Assembly: GCA_903907955.1 (NCBI GenBank)
Contig: CAIVPZ010000082.1
Location: 1 to 64,000, forward strand
Direction: 5' to 3'
DNA from: an uncultured Acetobacteraceae bacterium
GTDB taxonomy: Bacteria; Pseudomonadota; Alphaproteobacteria; Acetobacterales; Acetobacteraceae
Length of the DNA stretch: 64,000 nucleotides
The notes under the pieces are model-generated. The model saw nothing but the letters and a program-made list of their open reading frames with translations. It was not told the origin of the DNA and searched no databases. This document shows positions 7,946 through 17,620 of the stretch, one piece after another; position 1 is the stretch's first letter, and every line of letters begins with the position of its first letter. A program made the position numbers and the translations under genes.

Positions 7946-8554
7946 TCAGGTGCGCGACGATGCGCGGTCCATCAGATCCTGCGGGACCCACACGCGCACG
8001 ACCTTCCACAGTCCCGCCCGGAAGGCCAGGCGGACATGCAACGGCACCTCGTCGGCGTCCTGGCAGGCGGTGCGCAGGCGCAGGTCGAACTGCGTTGGCG
8101 TGCTGAAGCCGGCGGCGACGACGGCAGGGAACAGGGTGGGGGAGGGCGCCTCGGCGCTGGGGGCGGGCGGCGGCGGGTCGAGTTGGCGGGTCACGTGCAG
8201 GAGGCCCTGCGGGGTAACCGCCTGATCGACCTCCGCACCGGCGATGCCGCTGATGAAGCTGGCGCCGAACGGCGGCAGCGTGTTGGTCGCCACCAGGGTT
8301 TCCTGCGGCATGCCGATCACGCCCTCGGCGATGTCGTCCTTCAGACCCTGCCGGACCGCGTCCCAGTCGACCAGGCGGTCGAGCGCCGCGAGGTCGCCGC
8401 TGTCGAGCGCCCGCGTGAGGCGCCACAGCGTGAAAAAAGGTCCGCCGACATAGCAGGTGCCAATCAGAACCAGCGCGGAGAGCACAACCAGCCAGGGCGG
8501 AAAGGCCCTTCTGCATCGTGCCTGCCGGCCTTGCTGCATCGCTGCTGCCGTCAT
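7946..8554 (-). CDS. DUF2939 family membrane-anchored protein
   Basis: A 202-residue protein of the DUF2939 family. One membrane anchor lies at about residues 18-40 and leads straight into the family's conserved start, FFTLWRLTRALDSGDLAALDRLVDW, here cut into its two halves FFTLWRLTRALDSGD and LAALDRLVDWDAVRQGLKDD. The remainder is a soluble, probably periplasmic domain. The ATG at 8554 is chosen over upstream in-frame Met codons because it follows GGGAG at a good distance. Function of the family is unknown. It stands alone between convergent and divergent neighbours. Confidence 0.7.
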   Translation of the reverse strand: MTAAAMQQGRQARCRRAFPPWLVVLSALVLIGTCYVGGPFFTLWRLTRALDSGDLAALDRLVDWDAVRQGLKDDIAEGVIGMPQETLVATNTLPPFGASFISGIAGAEVDQAVTPQGLLHVTRQLDPPPPAPSAEAPSPTLFPAVVAAGFSTPTQFDLRLRTACQDADEVPLHVRLAFRAGLWKVVRVWVPQDLMDRASSRT

Positions 8555-9007
8555 CGTGCTCTCCCGCATCCGGTGCACGCGCCGTTGACCCATGGCGAGA
8601 ATATTGCCAGATCCTGAAGGAAAGGAGAACTGTTTCGCAGCCTCATGCTGCACCGCAGAACAATCGGACAATGATCGCGACAACATCGTGGCCCGAAAAT
8701 GCGCCGCACCGGCCTAACATGGCACATGAAGAACATGCTTCAACAGCTTTCCACCGGCTGCGATATTGGCGGCTGGCGTTGCGATTTCGCGTTGCCCGGT
8801 CAACCGGACCGCCCGATATCATAAACGCGCGAGCGGTTGGCGCGGGTCCGGGGCTGCCGGGCAAGGTGGCTGAACAATCCGGTTGGACGATCATGCAAAC
8901 CCCCGCCCTCTGCCAGCGAGTCGTGCTGGCAGAAGGCACATCAACACCGGCACGGAGCCTCGTGGTCCCGCTCCCTGGCGACTGACCATGCGTTTCGCAG
9001 GTGCGGG
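8555..9007. other. Intergenic region without a supported gene
   Basis: Open frames here lack domains and ribosome sites. An 8-bp hairpin (8909-8916 with 8926-8933) about 75 bp beyond the end of hsp20 could be its terminator, but there is no U-run. The part near 8555-8690 must hold the promoter of the DUF2939 gene. I see nothing else. Confidence 0.5.
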
Positions 9008-9520
9008 TCAGCCGGGCGTCTTCACCTCGATGCGCTTTTCCTCAACCTTCGCGCCCGGCTTCTTCGGCAGTGTGATGGTCAGCACGCCTTTGGCGAATTC
9101 CGCGCCGATGCCTTCGCGGTTGACGCCGTCCGGCAGTGCGAAGCTGCGGGCGAAACTGCCGTAGCTGCGCTCGGAGACATGGAAGTTCTTGCCTTTCTCC
9201 TCGCGTTCCTGCTTTTTCTCGCCGCGTAGCGTCAGCACATCGTCGGTGAGAACCACTTCCACATCGGCTTCCGACAGACCGGGCAGTTCGGCGGTCAGCC
9301 GCCAGGCACCGTCATCCTCGATGATTTCCACCGCGGGCGCCCGCATGGTGATGGCGGGGGCGATGAAGCCGGGCGGTGTCGTGAACAGGCGTGGCAGGGA
9401 CGGGACGCCGAATGCGGTGAATCGGTCGAACAGCCGGTCCATTTCGGTGCGGAAGTTCTGCCATAGATCGGGCACCGCAGCGGGCTCGGCTTTCTTCACT
9501 TCTACGGGTGTCGATGCCAT
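9008..9520 (-). CDS. Small heat-shock protein Hsp20
   Basis: A 170-residue alpha-crystallin-type chaperone that holds unfolding proteins in the cytoplasm. A variable N-terminus (PDLWQNFRTEMDRLFDRF) precedes the alpha-crystallin domain at about 55-155, with the typical AVEIIEDDGAWRLTAELPG, DVEVVLTDDVLTLRGEKK and GSFARSFALPDGV strands and the GVLTITLPK motif. The ATG at 9520 is preferred over one 14 codons upstream because AAGGGGAGA lies at the right distance. An FNR/FixK-type box sits about 100 bp before the start, suggesting induction when oxygen is low rather than by heat alone. Confidence 0.92.
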   Translation of the reverse strand: MASTPVEVKKAEPAAVPDLWQNFRTEMDRLFDRFTAFGVPSLPRLFTTPPGFIAPAITMRAPAVEIIEDDGAWRLTAELPGLSEADVEVVLTDDVLTLRGEKKQEREEKGKNFHVSERSYGSFARSFALPDGVNREGIGAEFAKGVLTITLPKKPGAKVEEKRIEVKTPG

Positions 9521-9620
9521 TGGTGTTCTCCCCTTGCAATTGCCGGTCCGGGCAACCGCCACTTCAGGGCAACGCCCATTCCTGACATATTAATATTGCA
9601 ATGGATCGCACCTGTATGCA

Positions 9621-9634
9621 TTGACCTGGATCAA
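9621..9634 (-). promoter_or_regulatory. FNR/FixK-type box upstream of hsp20
   Basis: The sequence TTGATCCAGGTCAA (minus strand) differs by one base from the FNR/FixK/Dnr consensus TTGAT-N4-ATCAA. It is about 100 bp upstream of the hsp20 start and about 26 bp beyond the stop of the convergently placed upstream receptor gene, so hsp20 is the only reasonable target. Confidence 0.6.
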
Positions 9635-9659
9635 ACCCAAGCTTTACTTCGTCAGGGCG

Positions 9660-11315
9660 TCACGCGGCGCTTTTCCGGGCGAACCTTAACGCGGCATCGA
9701 CCACCGCCTGACCCTGAGCACGGTCGGCGAAGGCGAGGCTGACGCGGTTGACGGAACGGGAGACGATGCGCGCCTCGATGCCTGCCGGCATGCCCGGCAG
9801 TTTGAGTTTCACCCCCTCGATACCCGGTGGCAGCCGCGCGGCGTCCAGGCGCATGGCGGCGCCGCCGGGCGAGACATCCTGCAACTGGCCCGGAACGCTG
9901 CCCGAGGCGGTCTCCAGCGTGGCGTCGATGCGCACCTCGTGGCGTGGTTCCTCGCGACGTTCGGCCAGACGGATCTTGTTCATGAAGCCGATCTTTTCCT
10001 GCTCCAGCGTCTGCGCGGCCTGCAGCAGGCCGTCCGACGCATCGGCGACGCCGTGGGCGTTCTGCGCCGTGCGATCGGCCACGGCCTGCATCTCGCGCGC
10101 GCCATCGCTGACCCCGCCGGCGCCGGCGGCGGCGGCGGCAACCGAGCGGCTGATCTCCTGGGTGACCGCGCTCTGCTCCTCCACCGCGCCGGCGATCGCC
10201 GCGGTGGCCTCGCGCACGCGATCGACGGTGCGGGCGATTTCGCCCATGGCGGTGGCGATCTGCCCCACCACGCCCTGCACGGCGCTGACCTGGGTGCGGA
10301 TGTCGTCGGTGGCGCGGGCGGTCTGCGCCGACAGGCCCTTCACCTCGCCGGCCACCACGGCAAAGCCGCGCCCGGCCTCGCCGGCACGCGCCGCCTCGAT
10401 GGTGGCGTTCAGCGCCAGCAGGTTGGTCTGCCCGGCGATGTTGCTGATCAGGCTGACCACGTCGCCGATCCGCGCGGCGGCGGAATTCAGCGTATCGACG
10501 ATGGCAGTGGCGCGCCGCACCGTCTCCACCGCGCCGGTGGTGACGGCGGCGGCCTGCTGGGTCTGGCGGGTGATCTCGCCGATCGAGGCGGTGATCTCCT
10601 CGGCCGCCGAGGCGACCGTCTGCATTTCGGCCGAGGACCGCTCGGTGCCGCCGGCCACCAGTTCGGCCTGGCGGGTGGCGGTTTCGGCATTGTCCTGCAA
10701 TCCGCCGGCTTCCTGGCGCAGGGTGCCGGCGCGGGTGTTCACCTCGTCGGTGAAGCGCGATACCACGGCACCGAACTGGGCGGACAGATTGTCGAGCCGG
10801 TCGCGATACTCGCTCTCCAACTTGTTCATGTAGGCGCCGACCACCTGCTGAAGATCGAACAGCACCGCGCGATCGATGGCGCGGATCGCCGTCTCGGCCC
10901 GCGCGCGCGCCGCGGCGCCGCCGAAGCGGGTGCGGTACTCCGCCAGCACCGTCGCGTGCATTTCCTCCAGCACCACCAGATACGATCCGATGTAGTAGCG
11001 GGGCTGCAGCCCGATGCCCGCATGCGCCAGCGCCACCCGCTGCACGGACTGCACGTAGTCGCCATCGTAATTGGCCGAGAACAGGCGGCGCCAGTGCTCG
11101 CCCTGGCGGGCGCGTGCATGCGTGCGGCGCTCCGGGCTGGCGAACAGGCCCTTCAGGTCGGGCCACGAATCCATGTGGCCATACAGCACGTCCAGCATGC
11201 GGGCGCCGTGGGTCTCGATCAGCGGCAGCAACTGCCGCAGCGTGGCGCGCGTCGCCTCGTCGAGGCGGACGTAGGTCAGGTCGTCCGCAAGCTCTGCCTT
11301 CAGTTCCGTCTTCAT
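9660..11315 (-). CDS. Globin-coupled methyl-accepting chemotaxis protein with C-terminal PilZ domain
   Basis: A 551-residue soluble receptor with no membrane segment. Residues 1-165 are a globin-coupled sensor domain with the proximal heme histidine at H98 ([17 protein letters not shown]). Residues about 170-445 are an MCP signalling coiled coil with its hairpin tip at 288-322 ([18 protein letters not shown]). Residues 452-545 are a PilZ domain with R454-xxx-R458 and D480-x-S482-xx-G485, which should bind cyclic di-GMP. It would pass oxygen (HemAT-like) signals to CheA and respond to c-di-GMP. No che genes lie nearby. Confidence 0.9.
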   Translation of the reverse strand: MKTELKAELADDLTYVRLDEATRATLRQLLPLIETHGARMLDVLYGHMDSWPDLKGLFASPERRTHARARQGEHWRRLFSANYDGDYVQSVQRVALAHAGIGLQPRYYIGSYLVVLEEMHATVLAEYRTRFGGAAARARAETAIRAIDRAVLFDLQQVVGAYMNKLESEYRDRLDNLSAQFGAVVSRFTDEVNTRAGTLRQEAGGLQDNAETATRQAELVAGGTERSSAEMQTVASAAEEITASIGEITRQTQQAAAVTTGAVETVRRATAIVDTLNSAAARIGDVVSLISNIAGQTNLLALNATIEAARAGEAGRGFAVVAGEVKGLSAQTARATDDIRTQVSAVQGVVGQIATAMGEIARTVDRVREATAAIAGAVEEQSAVTQEISRSVAAAAAGAGGVSDGAREMQAVADRTAQNAHGVADASDGLLQAAQTLEQEKIGFMNKIRLAERREEPRHEVRIDATLETASGSVPGQLQDVSPGGAAMRLDAARLPPGIEGVKLKLPGMPAGIEARIVSRSVNRVSLAFADRAQGQAVVDAALRFARKSAA

Positions 11316-11346
11316 CTGTCCGCGCCTGTGCTGGTCGGGCGCACAC

Positions 11347-11360
11347 CATGCCGCGGCATG
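11347..11360. promoter_or_regulatory. 14-bp perfect palindrome in divergent promoter region
   Basis: CATGCCGCGGCATG lies 32-45 bp before the receptor start and 153 bp before the dppA-like start. It has the form of a repressor operator, but no matching regulator is known and it could be chance in GC-rich DNA. Confidence 0.25.
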
Positions 11361-11512
11361 CGTTAAGAAGCGGTTTCATGTTGGCAGGGAGGGCGCCCGA
11401 TCCTGCGGGTCAGCCACCGCGCGGTTGTGAGCCGGCCGGCCTGCTTCTATTCATTCCACGGGCGCATGTGCTGCCCGGCATGTGCCGTTCGGACCCGGAG
11501 GAGAATGCTGCG

Positions 11513-13117
11513 ATGAGAACCGGATGGATCGTGGCCGCTGCCTGCGCGGCCGTGCTGGCGGGCGCGGCGGTGCCGCCGGCGCAGGCGAAGACGAAAACCC
11601 TCGTCTACTGCTCCGAGGGATCGCCCGAGAATTTCAACCCGATGATCAACACCACCAACACCACATTCAACGCCAATTCCCCGGTCTATGGCCGCCTCGC
11701 CGATTTCAATGACGGCACCACCGAAGTGGCGCCCGGCCTCGCCGGGAGCTGGGACGTCGCGGCCGATGGCCTGACCATCACTTTTCACCTTCGCCACGAC
11801 GTGAAGTGGCATTCCAACAGGTATTTCAAACCGACCCGGAATTTCAACGCCGATGATGTGCTGTTCAGCTTCGGGCGGCAGTGGAAGGACGACAATCCCT
11901 ACCACCATGTCTCGGGCGGCGGGTATGACTACTTCAACGACATGGGCCTGCCAGCCCTGCTCGAGAGCATCGATCGTATCGATGACGACACGGTGCGGTT
12001 CCGCCTGAAGCAGCCGCAGGCGCCGTTCCTGGCCGACATGGCAATGGATTTCGCCGCCATCCAGTCAAAGGAATACGCCGACACGCTGGCCCGGCTCGGC
12101 CGGCCCGAGCTGATCGACCAGGAGCCGATCGGCACCGGCCCGTTCGAGTTCGTCGCCTACCAGAAGGACAGCACCATCCGCTATCGCGCGTTCCGGGATT
12201 TCTGGGGCGAGAAGCCGAAGATCGATGCGCTGGTGTTTGCCATCGTCAAGGACCCGGCGGTGCGGCTGGCCAAGCTGCGCGCCAACGAATGCCAGATCGC
12301 GCCCTATCCGAATCCCGCCGACCTGCCCTCGATCCGTGCCGACCAGGACCTGCAGTTGCTGTCGCAGCCCGGGCTGAACATCGGCTACCTGGCGTTCAAC
12401 AATCTCCGGCCGCCGTTTACCGACCGGCGGGTGCGCCAGGCGATCACCTACGCCATCGACAGGGCGGCGATCCTGACCGCGATCTACCAGGGGGCGGGGC
12501 AGCCGGCGAAGAACCTGATTCCGCCGACGCTGTGGAGCTACAACGACAGCGTGCAGGACTGGCCGTACGACCCGGCGAAGGCGGTCGCCCTGCTGGCCGA
12601 GGCCGGCTACCCGAACGGCTTCGAAACCACGCTGTGGGCCATGCCGGTGCAGCGCCCGTACAACCCCGATGCCCGGCGCATGGCCGAAATGATGCAGGCC
12701 GATCTCGCCCGCATCGGCGTCAAGGCGAGCATCGTCAGTGCCGAATGGGGCGAATACCGCAAGCGCGTGCAGAACGCCGAGCACGGCATGGCGCTGCTGG
12801 GCTGGACCGGCGATAACGGCGACCCGGACAATTTCTTCGTGCCGCTGGCCGGCTGCGACGCCGCGCGGATCGGCGGCGGCAGCGCCTCGAAATGGTGCAA
12901 CCCGGCCTTCGAGACGCTGGTCAAGCAGGCCGTCGTGCTGACCAGCCAGGCCGAACGGGCGAAACTCTACGAGCAGGCGCAGTTGATCATGCACGCGGAG
13001 GCGCCGTTCGTCTTCATCGCCCATTCGGTGGTGTTCCTGCCGATGCGCAAGGAGGTCAGCGGCTTCAGGATGAGCCCGGTCGGCCGCCTGCGGTTCGACC
13101 GGCTTGAGCTGAAATAG
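11513..13117 (+). CDS. Peptide/nickel ABC transporter substrate-binding protein (DppA-like)
   Basis: A 534-residue family-5 extracellular solute-binding protein. Residues 1-25 are a signal peptide ending in AQA. The mature protein opens with TLVYCSEGSPENFNP, contains PIGTGPFEFVAY and FTDRRVRQAITYAIDR, all typical of DppA/OppA proteins, and has the family's usual length. The ATG at 11513 has a GGAGGAGA site. It is the first gene of a five-gene operon with two permeases and two ATPases (11513-16962), all overlapping by one to four bases. The likely substrate is di- or oligopeptides, but family-5 proteins also bind other ligands. Confidence 0.92.
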   Translation: MRTGWIVAAACAAVLAGAAVPPAQAKTKTLVYCSEGSPENFNPMINTTNTTFNANSPVYGRLADFNDGTTEVAPGLAGSWDVAADGLTITFHLRHDVKWHSNRYFKPTRNFNADDVLFSFGRQWKDDNPYHHVSGGGYDYFNDMGLPALLESIDRIDDDTVRFRLKQPQAPFLADMAMDFAAIQSKEYADTLARLGRPELIDQEPIGTGPFEFVAYQKDSTIRYRAFRDFWGEKPKIDALVFAIVKDPAVRLAKLRANECQIAPYPNPADLPSIRADQDLQLLSQPGLNIGYLAFNNLRPPFTDRRVRQAITYAIDRAAILTAIYQGAGQPAKNLIPPTLWSYNDSVQDWPYDPAKAVALLAEAGYPNGFETTLWAMPVQRPYNPDARRMAEMMQADLARIGVKASIVSAEWGEYRKRVQNAEHGMALLGWTGDNGDPDNFFVPLAGCDAARIGGGSASKWCNPAFETLVKQAVVLTSQAERAKLYEQAQLIMHAEAPFVFIAHSVVFLPMRKEVSGFRMSPVGRLRFDRLELK

Positions 13118-14121
13118 TGCTGCGCTTCCTGCTGCGGCGCCTCGGGCTGATCGTGCCGACCTTCGTCGGCGTCACCCTGCTCAGCTTCCTGCTGATCCAC
13201 CTGGTTCCGGGCGACCCGATCGAGGTGCGGGTCGGCGAGCACGGCATTGCGCCGGCGCGGCTGGCGGCGCTGCGCCACACCTTCGGTCTCGACCAGCCGC
13301 TGTGGAAGCAGTTTCTCGATTACGAGGCGGGAGTGGTCACCGGCGGGCTGGGCGTGTCGGTGGTGACGCGCCAGCCGGTGTGGGACGAGTTCGCCACGCT
13401 GTTTCCGGCGACCCTGGAGCTTTCCCTGTCGGCCATCACGCTGGCTTTGCTGGTCGGCCTGCCGCTTGGCATCGTCGCCGCGGTGAAGCGCGGTTCGGTG
13501 TTCGACACCGGGCTGATGGGGGTGTCGGTCACCGGGGCTTCCATGCCGATCTTCTGGTGGGGTCTGATGATGATCCTGGTGTTCTCGGTGACATTGGGAT
13601 GGACGCCGGTGTCCGGGCGCATCGGCGACATGTATGACGTGCCGCCCTGGACCGGGTTCATGCTGATCGATTCGTGGTTCAGCGACGACGAGGGCGCTTT
13701 TTCTTCCGCGGTCAGCCATCTGATCCTGCCGGCGATCGTGCTGGGCACGCAGCCGCTGGCGGTGGTGGCGCGGATGACGCGGTCGGCCATGCTGGAGGTG
13801 CTGGGCGAGGATTATATCCGCACCGCCCGCGCCAAGGGGCTGTCCGGCGGGCGGGTGGTGGTTGTGCATGGGCTGCGCAATGCACTGATCCCGGTGGTGA
13901 CGGTGGTTGGTTTGCAGGTCGGGGCGTTGCTGGGCGGGGCGATCCTGACCGAGACCATCTTTTCCTGGCCCGGGGTGGGGCACTGGCTGGTGGAGAGCAT
14001 CCAGCGCCGCGACTACCCGGTGCTGCAGGGCGGCACGTTGCTGGTGGCGAGTTTGGTTATCCTGGTCAATCTGGCGGTGGACATGCTGTACGGCGTGCTG
14101 AACCCGCGGATTTGCCGATGA
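13117..14121 (+). CDS. ABC transporter permease, DppB-like
   Basis: A 334-residue inner-membrane permease with about six transmembrane segments. The start MLRFLLRRLGLIVPTFVGV and the signature EDYIRTARAKGLSGGRVV (the EAA loop contacting the ATPases) are typical of DppB. The GTG start at 13117 shares one base with the stop of the binding-protein gene. It forms the transmembrane channel with the next gene product. Confidence 0.92.
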   Translation: MLRFLLRRLGLIVPTFVGVTLLSFLLIHLVPGDPIEVRVGEHGIAPARLAALRHTFGLDQPLWKQFLDYEAGVVTGGLGVSVVTRQPVWDEFATLFPATLELSLSAITLALLVGLPLGIVAAVKRGSVFDTGLMGVSVTGASMPIFWWGLMMILVFSVTLGWTPVSGRIGDMYDVPPWTGFMLIDSWFSDDEGAFSSAVSHLILPAIVLGTQPLAVVARMTRSAMLEVLGEDYIRTARAKGLSGGRVVVVHGLRNALIPVVTVVGLQVGALLGGAILTETIFSWPGVGHWLVESIQRRDYPVLQGGTLLVASLVILVNLAVDMLYGVLNPRICR

Positions 14122-15032
14122 CTTTGCGGAATGGGGTCAAGGGGTCCACCGACCCCTTGCGGGTCCAGGGCAGCGCCCTGGCCTTGCTTTCCTTCTGGTG
14201 TCGTTTTGCCGAAAACAAGGGTGCCGTTCTCGGCTTGGCGTTCCTGTGTGTTATTTTGTTTTTGGCTCTGGCTGCCGGCATTGTCGCCCCGCATTCCCCC
14301 ATCGAGCAGTATCGCAGCGCGTTTCTGACCCCGCCGGTCTGGCAGCAGGGCGGCAGCTGGAATTTTGTCCTCGGCACCGATGATGTCGGCCGCGATCTGC
14401 TTTCGCGTCTGATCCATGGCGCCCGCCTGTCGCTGCTCATCGGCCTGTCCGTCGTGGCCCTGTCGCTCTCCTGCGGCACCGTGCTCGGCCTCACCGCGGC
14501 GTTTGCCGGCGGGGTGGTGGACGGCCTCATCATGCGGCTGATGGATGTGCTGCTGGTGTTCCCCAGCCTGCTGCTGGCGATCGTCATCGTTGCCATTCTC
14601 GGCCCCGGCCTGTTCAACGCCATGCTGGCGGTCGCTATCGTCATGCTGCCCGGCTATACGCGGCTTTCCCGTGCGTCGGCGCTGGGGGAACTGGCCCGCG
14701 ACTACGTCACCGCCACCCGCTGTGCCGGCGCCGGCCACCTTTACCTGATGTTCAACACCGTGCTGCCGAACTGCCTGGCGCCGCTGATCGTGCAGGCATC
14801 GCTCGGCTTCTCCGGCGCCATTCTCGACGCCGCTTCGCTGGGTTTTCTTGGTCTGGGCGCCCAGCCGCCGACGCCGGAATGGGGCACCATGCTCGCCGGC
14901 GCGCTGCAGTACTACCAGCGCGCCTGGTGGGTGCTGACTTTCCCCGGCCTCGCCGTCCTGTTCACCGTGCTGGCCTTCAACCTGTTCGGCGACGGGCTGC
15001 GCGATGCCCTCGATCCGAAGCTGAGGCGCTGA
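14118..15032 (+). CDS. ABC transporter permease, DppC-like
   Basis: A 304-residue permease with the [18 protein letters not shown] motif near its start, six membrane segments, the EAA loop ([16 protein letters not shown]) and the C-terminal [14 protein letters not shown] ending typical of DppC. Its ATG overlaps the stop of the upstream permease (ATGA). The first twenty or so codons ([18 protein letters not shown]) are encoded by a copy of a dispersed hairpin repeat (14133-14182). The natural family N-terminus probably corresponds to the part from about residue 24, and the repeat seems to have been captured as coding sequence. Confidence 0.9.
   Translation: MTLRNGVKGSTDPLRVQGSALALLSFWCRFAENKGAVLGLAFLCVILFLALAAGIVAPHSPIEQYRSAFLTPPVWQQGGSWNFVLGTDDVGRDLLSRLIHGARLSLLIGLSVVALSLSCGTVLGLTAAFAGGVVDGLIMRLMDVLLVFPSLLLAIVIVAILGPGLFNAMLAVAIVMLPGYTRLSRASALGELARDYVTATRCAGAGHLYLMFNTVLPNCLAPLIVQASLGFSGAILDAASLGFLGLGAQPPTPEWGTMLAGALQYYQRAWWVLTFPGLAVLFTVLAFNLFGDGLRDALDPKLRR
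14133..14182 (+). repeat. GGGGTCC-type hairpin repeat, copy 1 (inside dppC-like gene)
   Basis: This ~50-bp segment matches, in inverted orientation, the segment at 17543-17594 with a handful of differences. Both contain GGGGTCCACCGACCCC and a GGGCAGCGCCC-like palindrome. Here it lies in frame within the 5' end of a coding region. Confidence 0.75.
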
Positions 15033-16000
15033 TGCCGCTGCTGGAAGTCCGCAACCTTTGCATCGCATTCGCCACCGCACGCGGTTGCTTCCGCGCCGTC
15101 GATGGGGTCGATATCACCCTGGAGGCCGGCGAGGTGCTGTGCATCGTCGGCGAATCCGGCTCCGGCAAGAGCGTTTCGATGCTCGCCGCCATGGGGCTGA
15201 TCGGCTGGCCCGGGCGGGTGAGCGCCGAGGCGATGCGGTTCGCCGGCACCGACCTGCTGTCCCTGTCGTCACGCCAGCGCCGCCAACTGGTCGGCAAGGA
15301 CATGGCGATGGTGTTCCAGGAGCCGATGTCCAGCCTGAACCCCTGCTATCCGGTGGGCTGGCAGATCGCCGAGGCACTGCGCACGCACCATGCCGTGCCG
15401 CGCGCCCGGGTGCGCGACCGCGTGGTGGAACTGCTCGAGCAGGTTGGCATTCCCGCCCCCGCCACCCGGCTGGGGGCGTTCCCGCACCAGTTGTCCGGCG
15501 GCATGAACCAGCGGGTGATGATCGCCATGGCGATCTCCTGCAGTCCCGCGCTGCTGATCGCCGACGAGCCCACCACGGCGCTGGACGTGACCATCCAGAA
15601 GCAGATTCTCGATCTGCTGGTGGCGTTGCAGCGTCAGCGCGGCATGGGGCTGGTGCTGATCACCCACGACATGGGCGTGGTGGCGGAAACGGCGCATCGC
15701 GTGCAGGTGATGTATGCCGGCCAGATGGTGGAGGAACAGCCCACCGCCGCCCTGTTCGCCGCGCCGCGCCATCCCTACACCGCTGCCCTGCTCGACGCGC
15801 TGCCGGAGCGCGCCATCGGCCGCGCGCGCCTGCCCACCATCCCCGGCGTGGTGCCCGGCATCGACGACCGCCCGCAGGGCTGCCTGTTCAACCCGCGCTG
15901 CCGGTACGCCGACGACCGCTGCCGCACCGAGCCACCGGCGCTGGCCGGTGCGCCCGGGTGGCGCGCCCGCTGCCATTATCCGCTGGCGGTCGGACCATGA
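15032..16000 (+). CDS. Peptide ABC transporter ATP-binding protein, DppD-like
   Basis: A 322-residue ATPase. Walker A GESGSGKS, the signature [15 protein letters not shown], Walker [13 protein letters not shown] and the switch His in LITHDMG are all present. A C-terminal oligopeptide-transporter extension has cysteines ([15 protein letters not shown]) that in this family can bind an iron-sulfur cluster. Start overlaps the previous stop (TGATG). Confidence 0.93.
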   Translation: MPLLEVRNLCIAFATARGCFRAVDGVDITLEAGEVLCIVGESGSGKSVSMLAAMGLIGWPGRVSAEAMRFAGTDLLSLSSRQRRQLVGKDMAMVFQEPMSSLNPCYPVGWQIAEALRTHHAVPRARVRDRVVELLEQVGIPAPATRLGAFPHQLSGGMNQRVMIAMAISCSPALLIADEPTTALDVTIQKQILDLLVALQRQRGMGLVLITHDMGVVAETAHRVQVMYAGQMVEEQPTAALFAAPRHPYTAALLDALPERAIGRARLPTIPGVVPGIDDRPQGCLFNPRCRYADDRCRTEPPALAGAPGWRARCHYPLAVGP

Positions 16001-16962
16001 CCGTGCTCATGCAGGCCGAGGCGCTGCACCGCCACTACCCGGTCAGCGGCGGCCTGTTCGGCAAGCCGGGCCTGGTCCGCGCGATCGACGGCGTGTCCTT
16101 CGTCCTGCGGCAGGCCCAGACGCTCGCCATCGTCGGCGAATCCGGCTGCGGCAAGTCCACCCTGGCCCGCATGGCCACGCTGATGGAACCGCCCACCGGC
16201 GGCGAACTGCTGATCGACGGCACCCCCACCGCCACCGCCAGCGAAGCCGAGCGTCGCCGCCTGCGCCGCAACGTGCAGATGGTGTTCCAGAATCCCTACG
16301 GCTCACTGAATCCGCGCAAGACCGTGGGCGCCATCCTGGAGGAGCCGCTGGCGCTGAACCAGCGCGGCGACCGGTCCGCCCGCGAGCGCGCCGCGCGTGC
16401 CATGATGGAGCGGGTCGGGCTGCACCAGGACCATTACGACCGCACCCCGCACATGTTCTCCGGCGGCCAGCGGCAGCGCATCGCCATCGCCCGCGCGCTG
16501 ATGCTCAACCCGCGCATCGTGGTGGCCGACGAGCCGGTCTCGGCGCTGGACGTGTCCATTCAGGCGCAGGTGCTGAACCTGATGATGGATTTGCAGGACG
16601 CGTTCCGGCTGGCCTTCCTGTTCATCAGTCACGATCTCGGCGTGGTCCGCCACATTGCCCACGACGTGCTTGTGCTCTACTGCGGCCGGGCGGTCGAATA
16701 TGCCAGCAGGCAGGATCTGTTTGCGGCGCCGTGCCATCCCTACACGCGGGTTCTGCTGGCCGCCACCCCCAGCATCGATCCGCGCCACCGCAAGCAGGCC
16801 GTCGCTGTGAAGGGCGAACTGCCCTCGCCGCTGAACCCGCCGGCCGGCTGCGCCTTCGCCTCCCGCTGCCCACACGCAACTGTGCGCTGCACCGCCGAAC
16901 GTCCGGCCTGGCGCGGCATCGGTGGCCGTGGCGTCGCCTGCCACCATGCCGAGGCAATGTGA
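15997..16962 (+). CDS. Peptide ABC transporter ATP-binding protein, DppF-like
   Basis: A 321-residue ATPase, partner of the DppD-like subunit. It shows Walker [10 protein letters not shown], the [12 protein letters not shown] stretch of the DppF group, signature [15 protein letters not shown], Walker [13 protein letters not shown] and switch His in FISHDLG. The C-terminal extension has the [14 protein letters not shown] cysteine cluster. Its ATG overlaps the previous stop (ATGA). It ends the operon. Confidence 0.93.
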   Translation: MTVLMQAEALHRHYPVSGGLFGKPGLVRAIDGVSFVLRQAQTLAIVGESGCGKSTLARMATLMEPPTGGELLIDGTPTATASEAERRRLRRNVQMVFQNPYGSLNPRKTVGAILEEPLALNQRGDRSARERAARAMMERVGLHQDHYDRTPHMFSGGQRQRIAIARALMLNPRIVVADEPVSALDVSIQAQVLNLMMDLQDAFRLAFLFISHDLGVVRHIAHDVLVLYCGRAVEYASRQDLFAAPCHPYTRVLLAATPSIDPRHRKQAVAVKGELPSPLNPPAGCAFASRCPHATVRCTAERPAWRGIGGRGVACHHAEAM

Positions 16963-17006
16963 TATAGTTATCCGGACTGCCCGTTCATTGCGATCTGGAG
17001 ACACCC

Positions 17007-17537
17007 ATGCGTATCGATGCCATTCCCATCGGCACCACGCCCCCCGACGACGTCAACGTCATCGTCGAGGTGCCGATCGGCGGCGAACCGATCAAATACG
17101 AGATGCACAAGGGAGCCGGCACCCTGTTCGTTGACCGCTTCCTCTACACGCCGATGCGTTACCCGGGAAACTACGGCTTCGTGCCGCATACCCTGTCCGA
17201 CGACGGCGACCCGATCGACGTGCTGATCGCCAACACCACCCCGATCGTGCCGGGCGCGGTGATCAACGTGCGCCCGGTCGGTGTGCTGAAGATGGAGGAC
17301 AACGCCGGCGGCGACGAGAAGATCATCGCCGTGCCGTCATCCCATATCACCCAGCGCTACGTCCGGATCGTCAACTACAGCGACCTGCCGGAAATTTCCT
17401 TGCAACAGATCCAGCACTTCTTCGAACACTACAAGGACCTGGAACCTGGCAAGTGGGTAAAGATAAGTGGGTGGGGCGATGCTGAGGAGGCGAAGCAGCT
17501 GATCTCCGAGTCAATTGAGCGGTCGAAAGCGAAGTAG
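17007..17537 (+). CDS. ppa: Inorganic pyrophosphatase (family I, soluble)
   Basis: A 176-residue cytoplasmic enzyme that hydrolyses pyrophosphate and so pulls biosynthetic reactions forward. The active-site signature DDGDPIDVL and the metal/PPi-binding residues in [15 protein letters not shown] and [11 protein letters not shown] are intact, and length matches the hexameric bacterial enzymes. It has its own TATAGT-rich leader and a CTGGAGA ribosome site. A dispersed hairpin repeat follows the stop and probably acts as its terminator. Confidence 0.96.
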   Translation: MRIDAIPIGTTPPDDVNVIVEVPIGGEPIKYEMHKGAGTLFVDRFLYTPMRYPGNYGFVPHTLSDDGDPIDVLIANTTPIVPGAVINVRPVGVLKMEDNAGGDEKIIAVPSSHITQRYVRIVNYSDLPEISLQQIQHFFEHYKDLEPGKWVKISGWGDAEEAKQLISESIERSKAK

Positions 17538-17542
17538 AGCAA

Positions 17543-17594
17543 GGCCCGGGTGCTGCCCTGGATCCGCCAGGGGTCGGTGGACCCCTGGACCCCG
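17543..17594 (-). repeat. GGGGTCC-type hairpin repeat, copy 2 (downstream of ppa)
   Basis: This is the inverted match of the copy at 14133-14182. It contains a perfect 9-bp stem (17567-17575 with 17580-17588) with a 4-nt loop, five codons or so after the ppa stop, so it may double as a terminator. Confidence 0.75.
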
Positions 17595-17620
17595 TTACCT
17601 AAGAATTCCCGCAGGGTCAC

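Noticed and set aside
8518-8985. 155-codon plus-strand frame in the DUF2939-hsp20 gap
   Set aside because: No start signal or domain; overlaps the 5' end of the DUF2939 gene.
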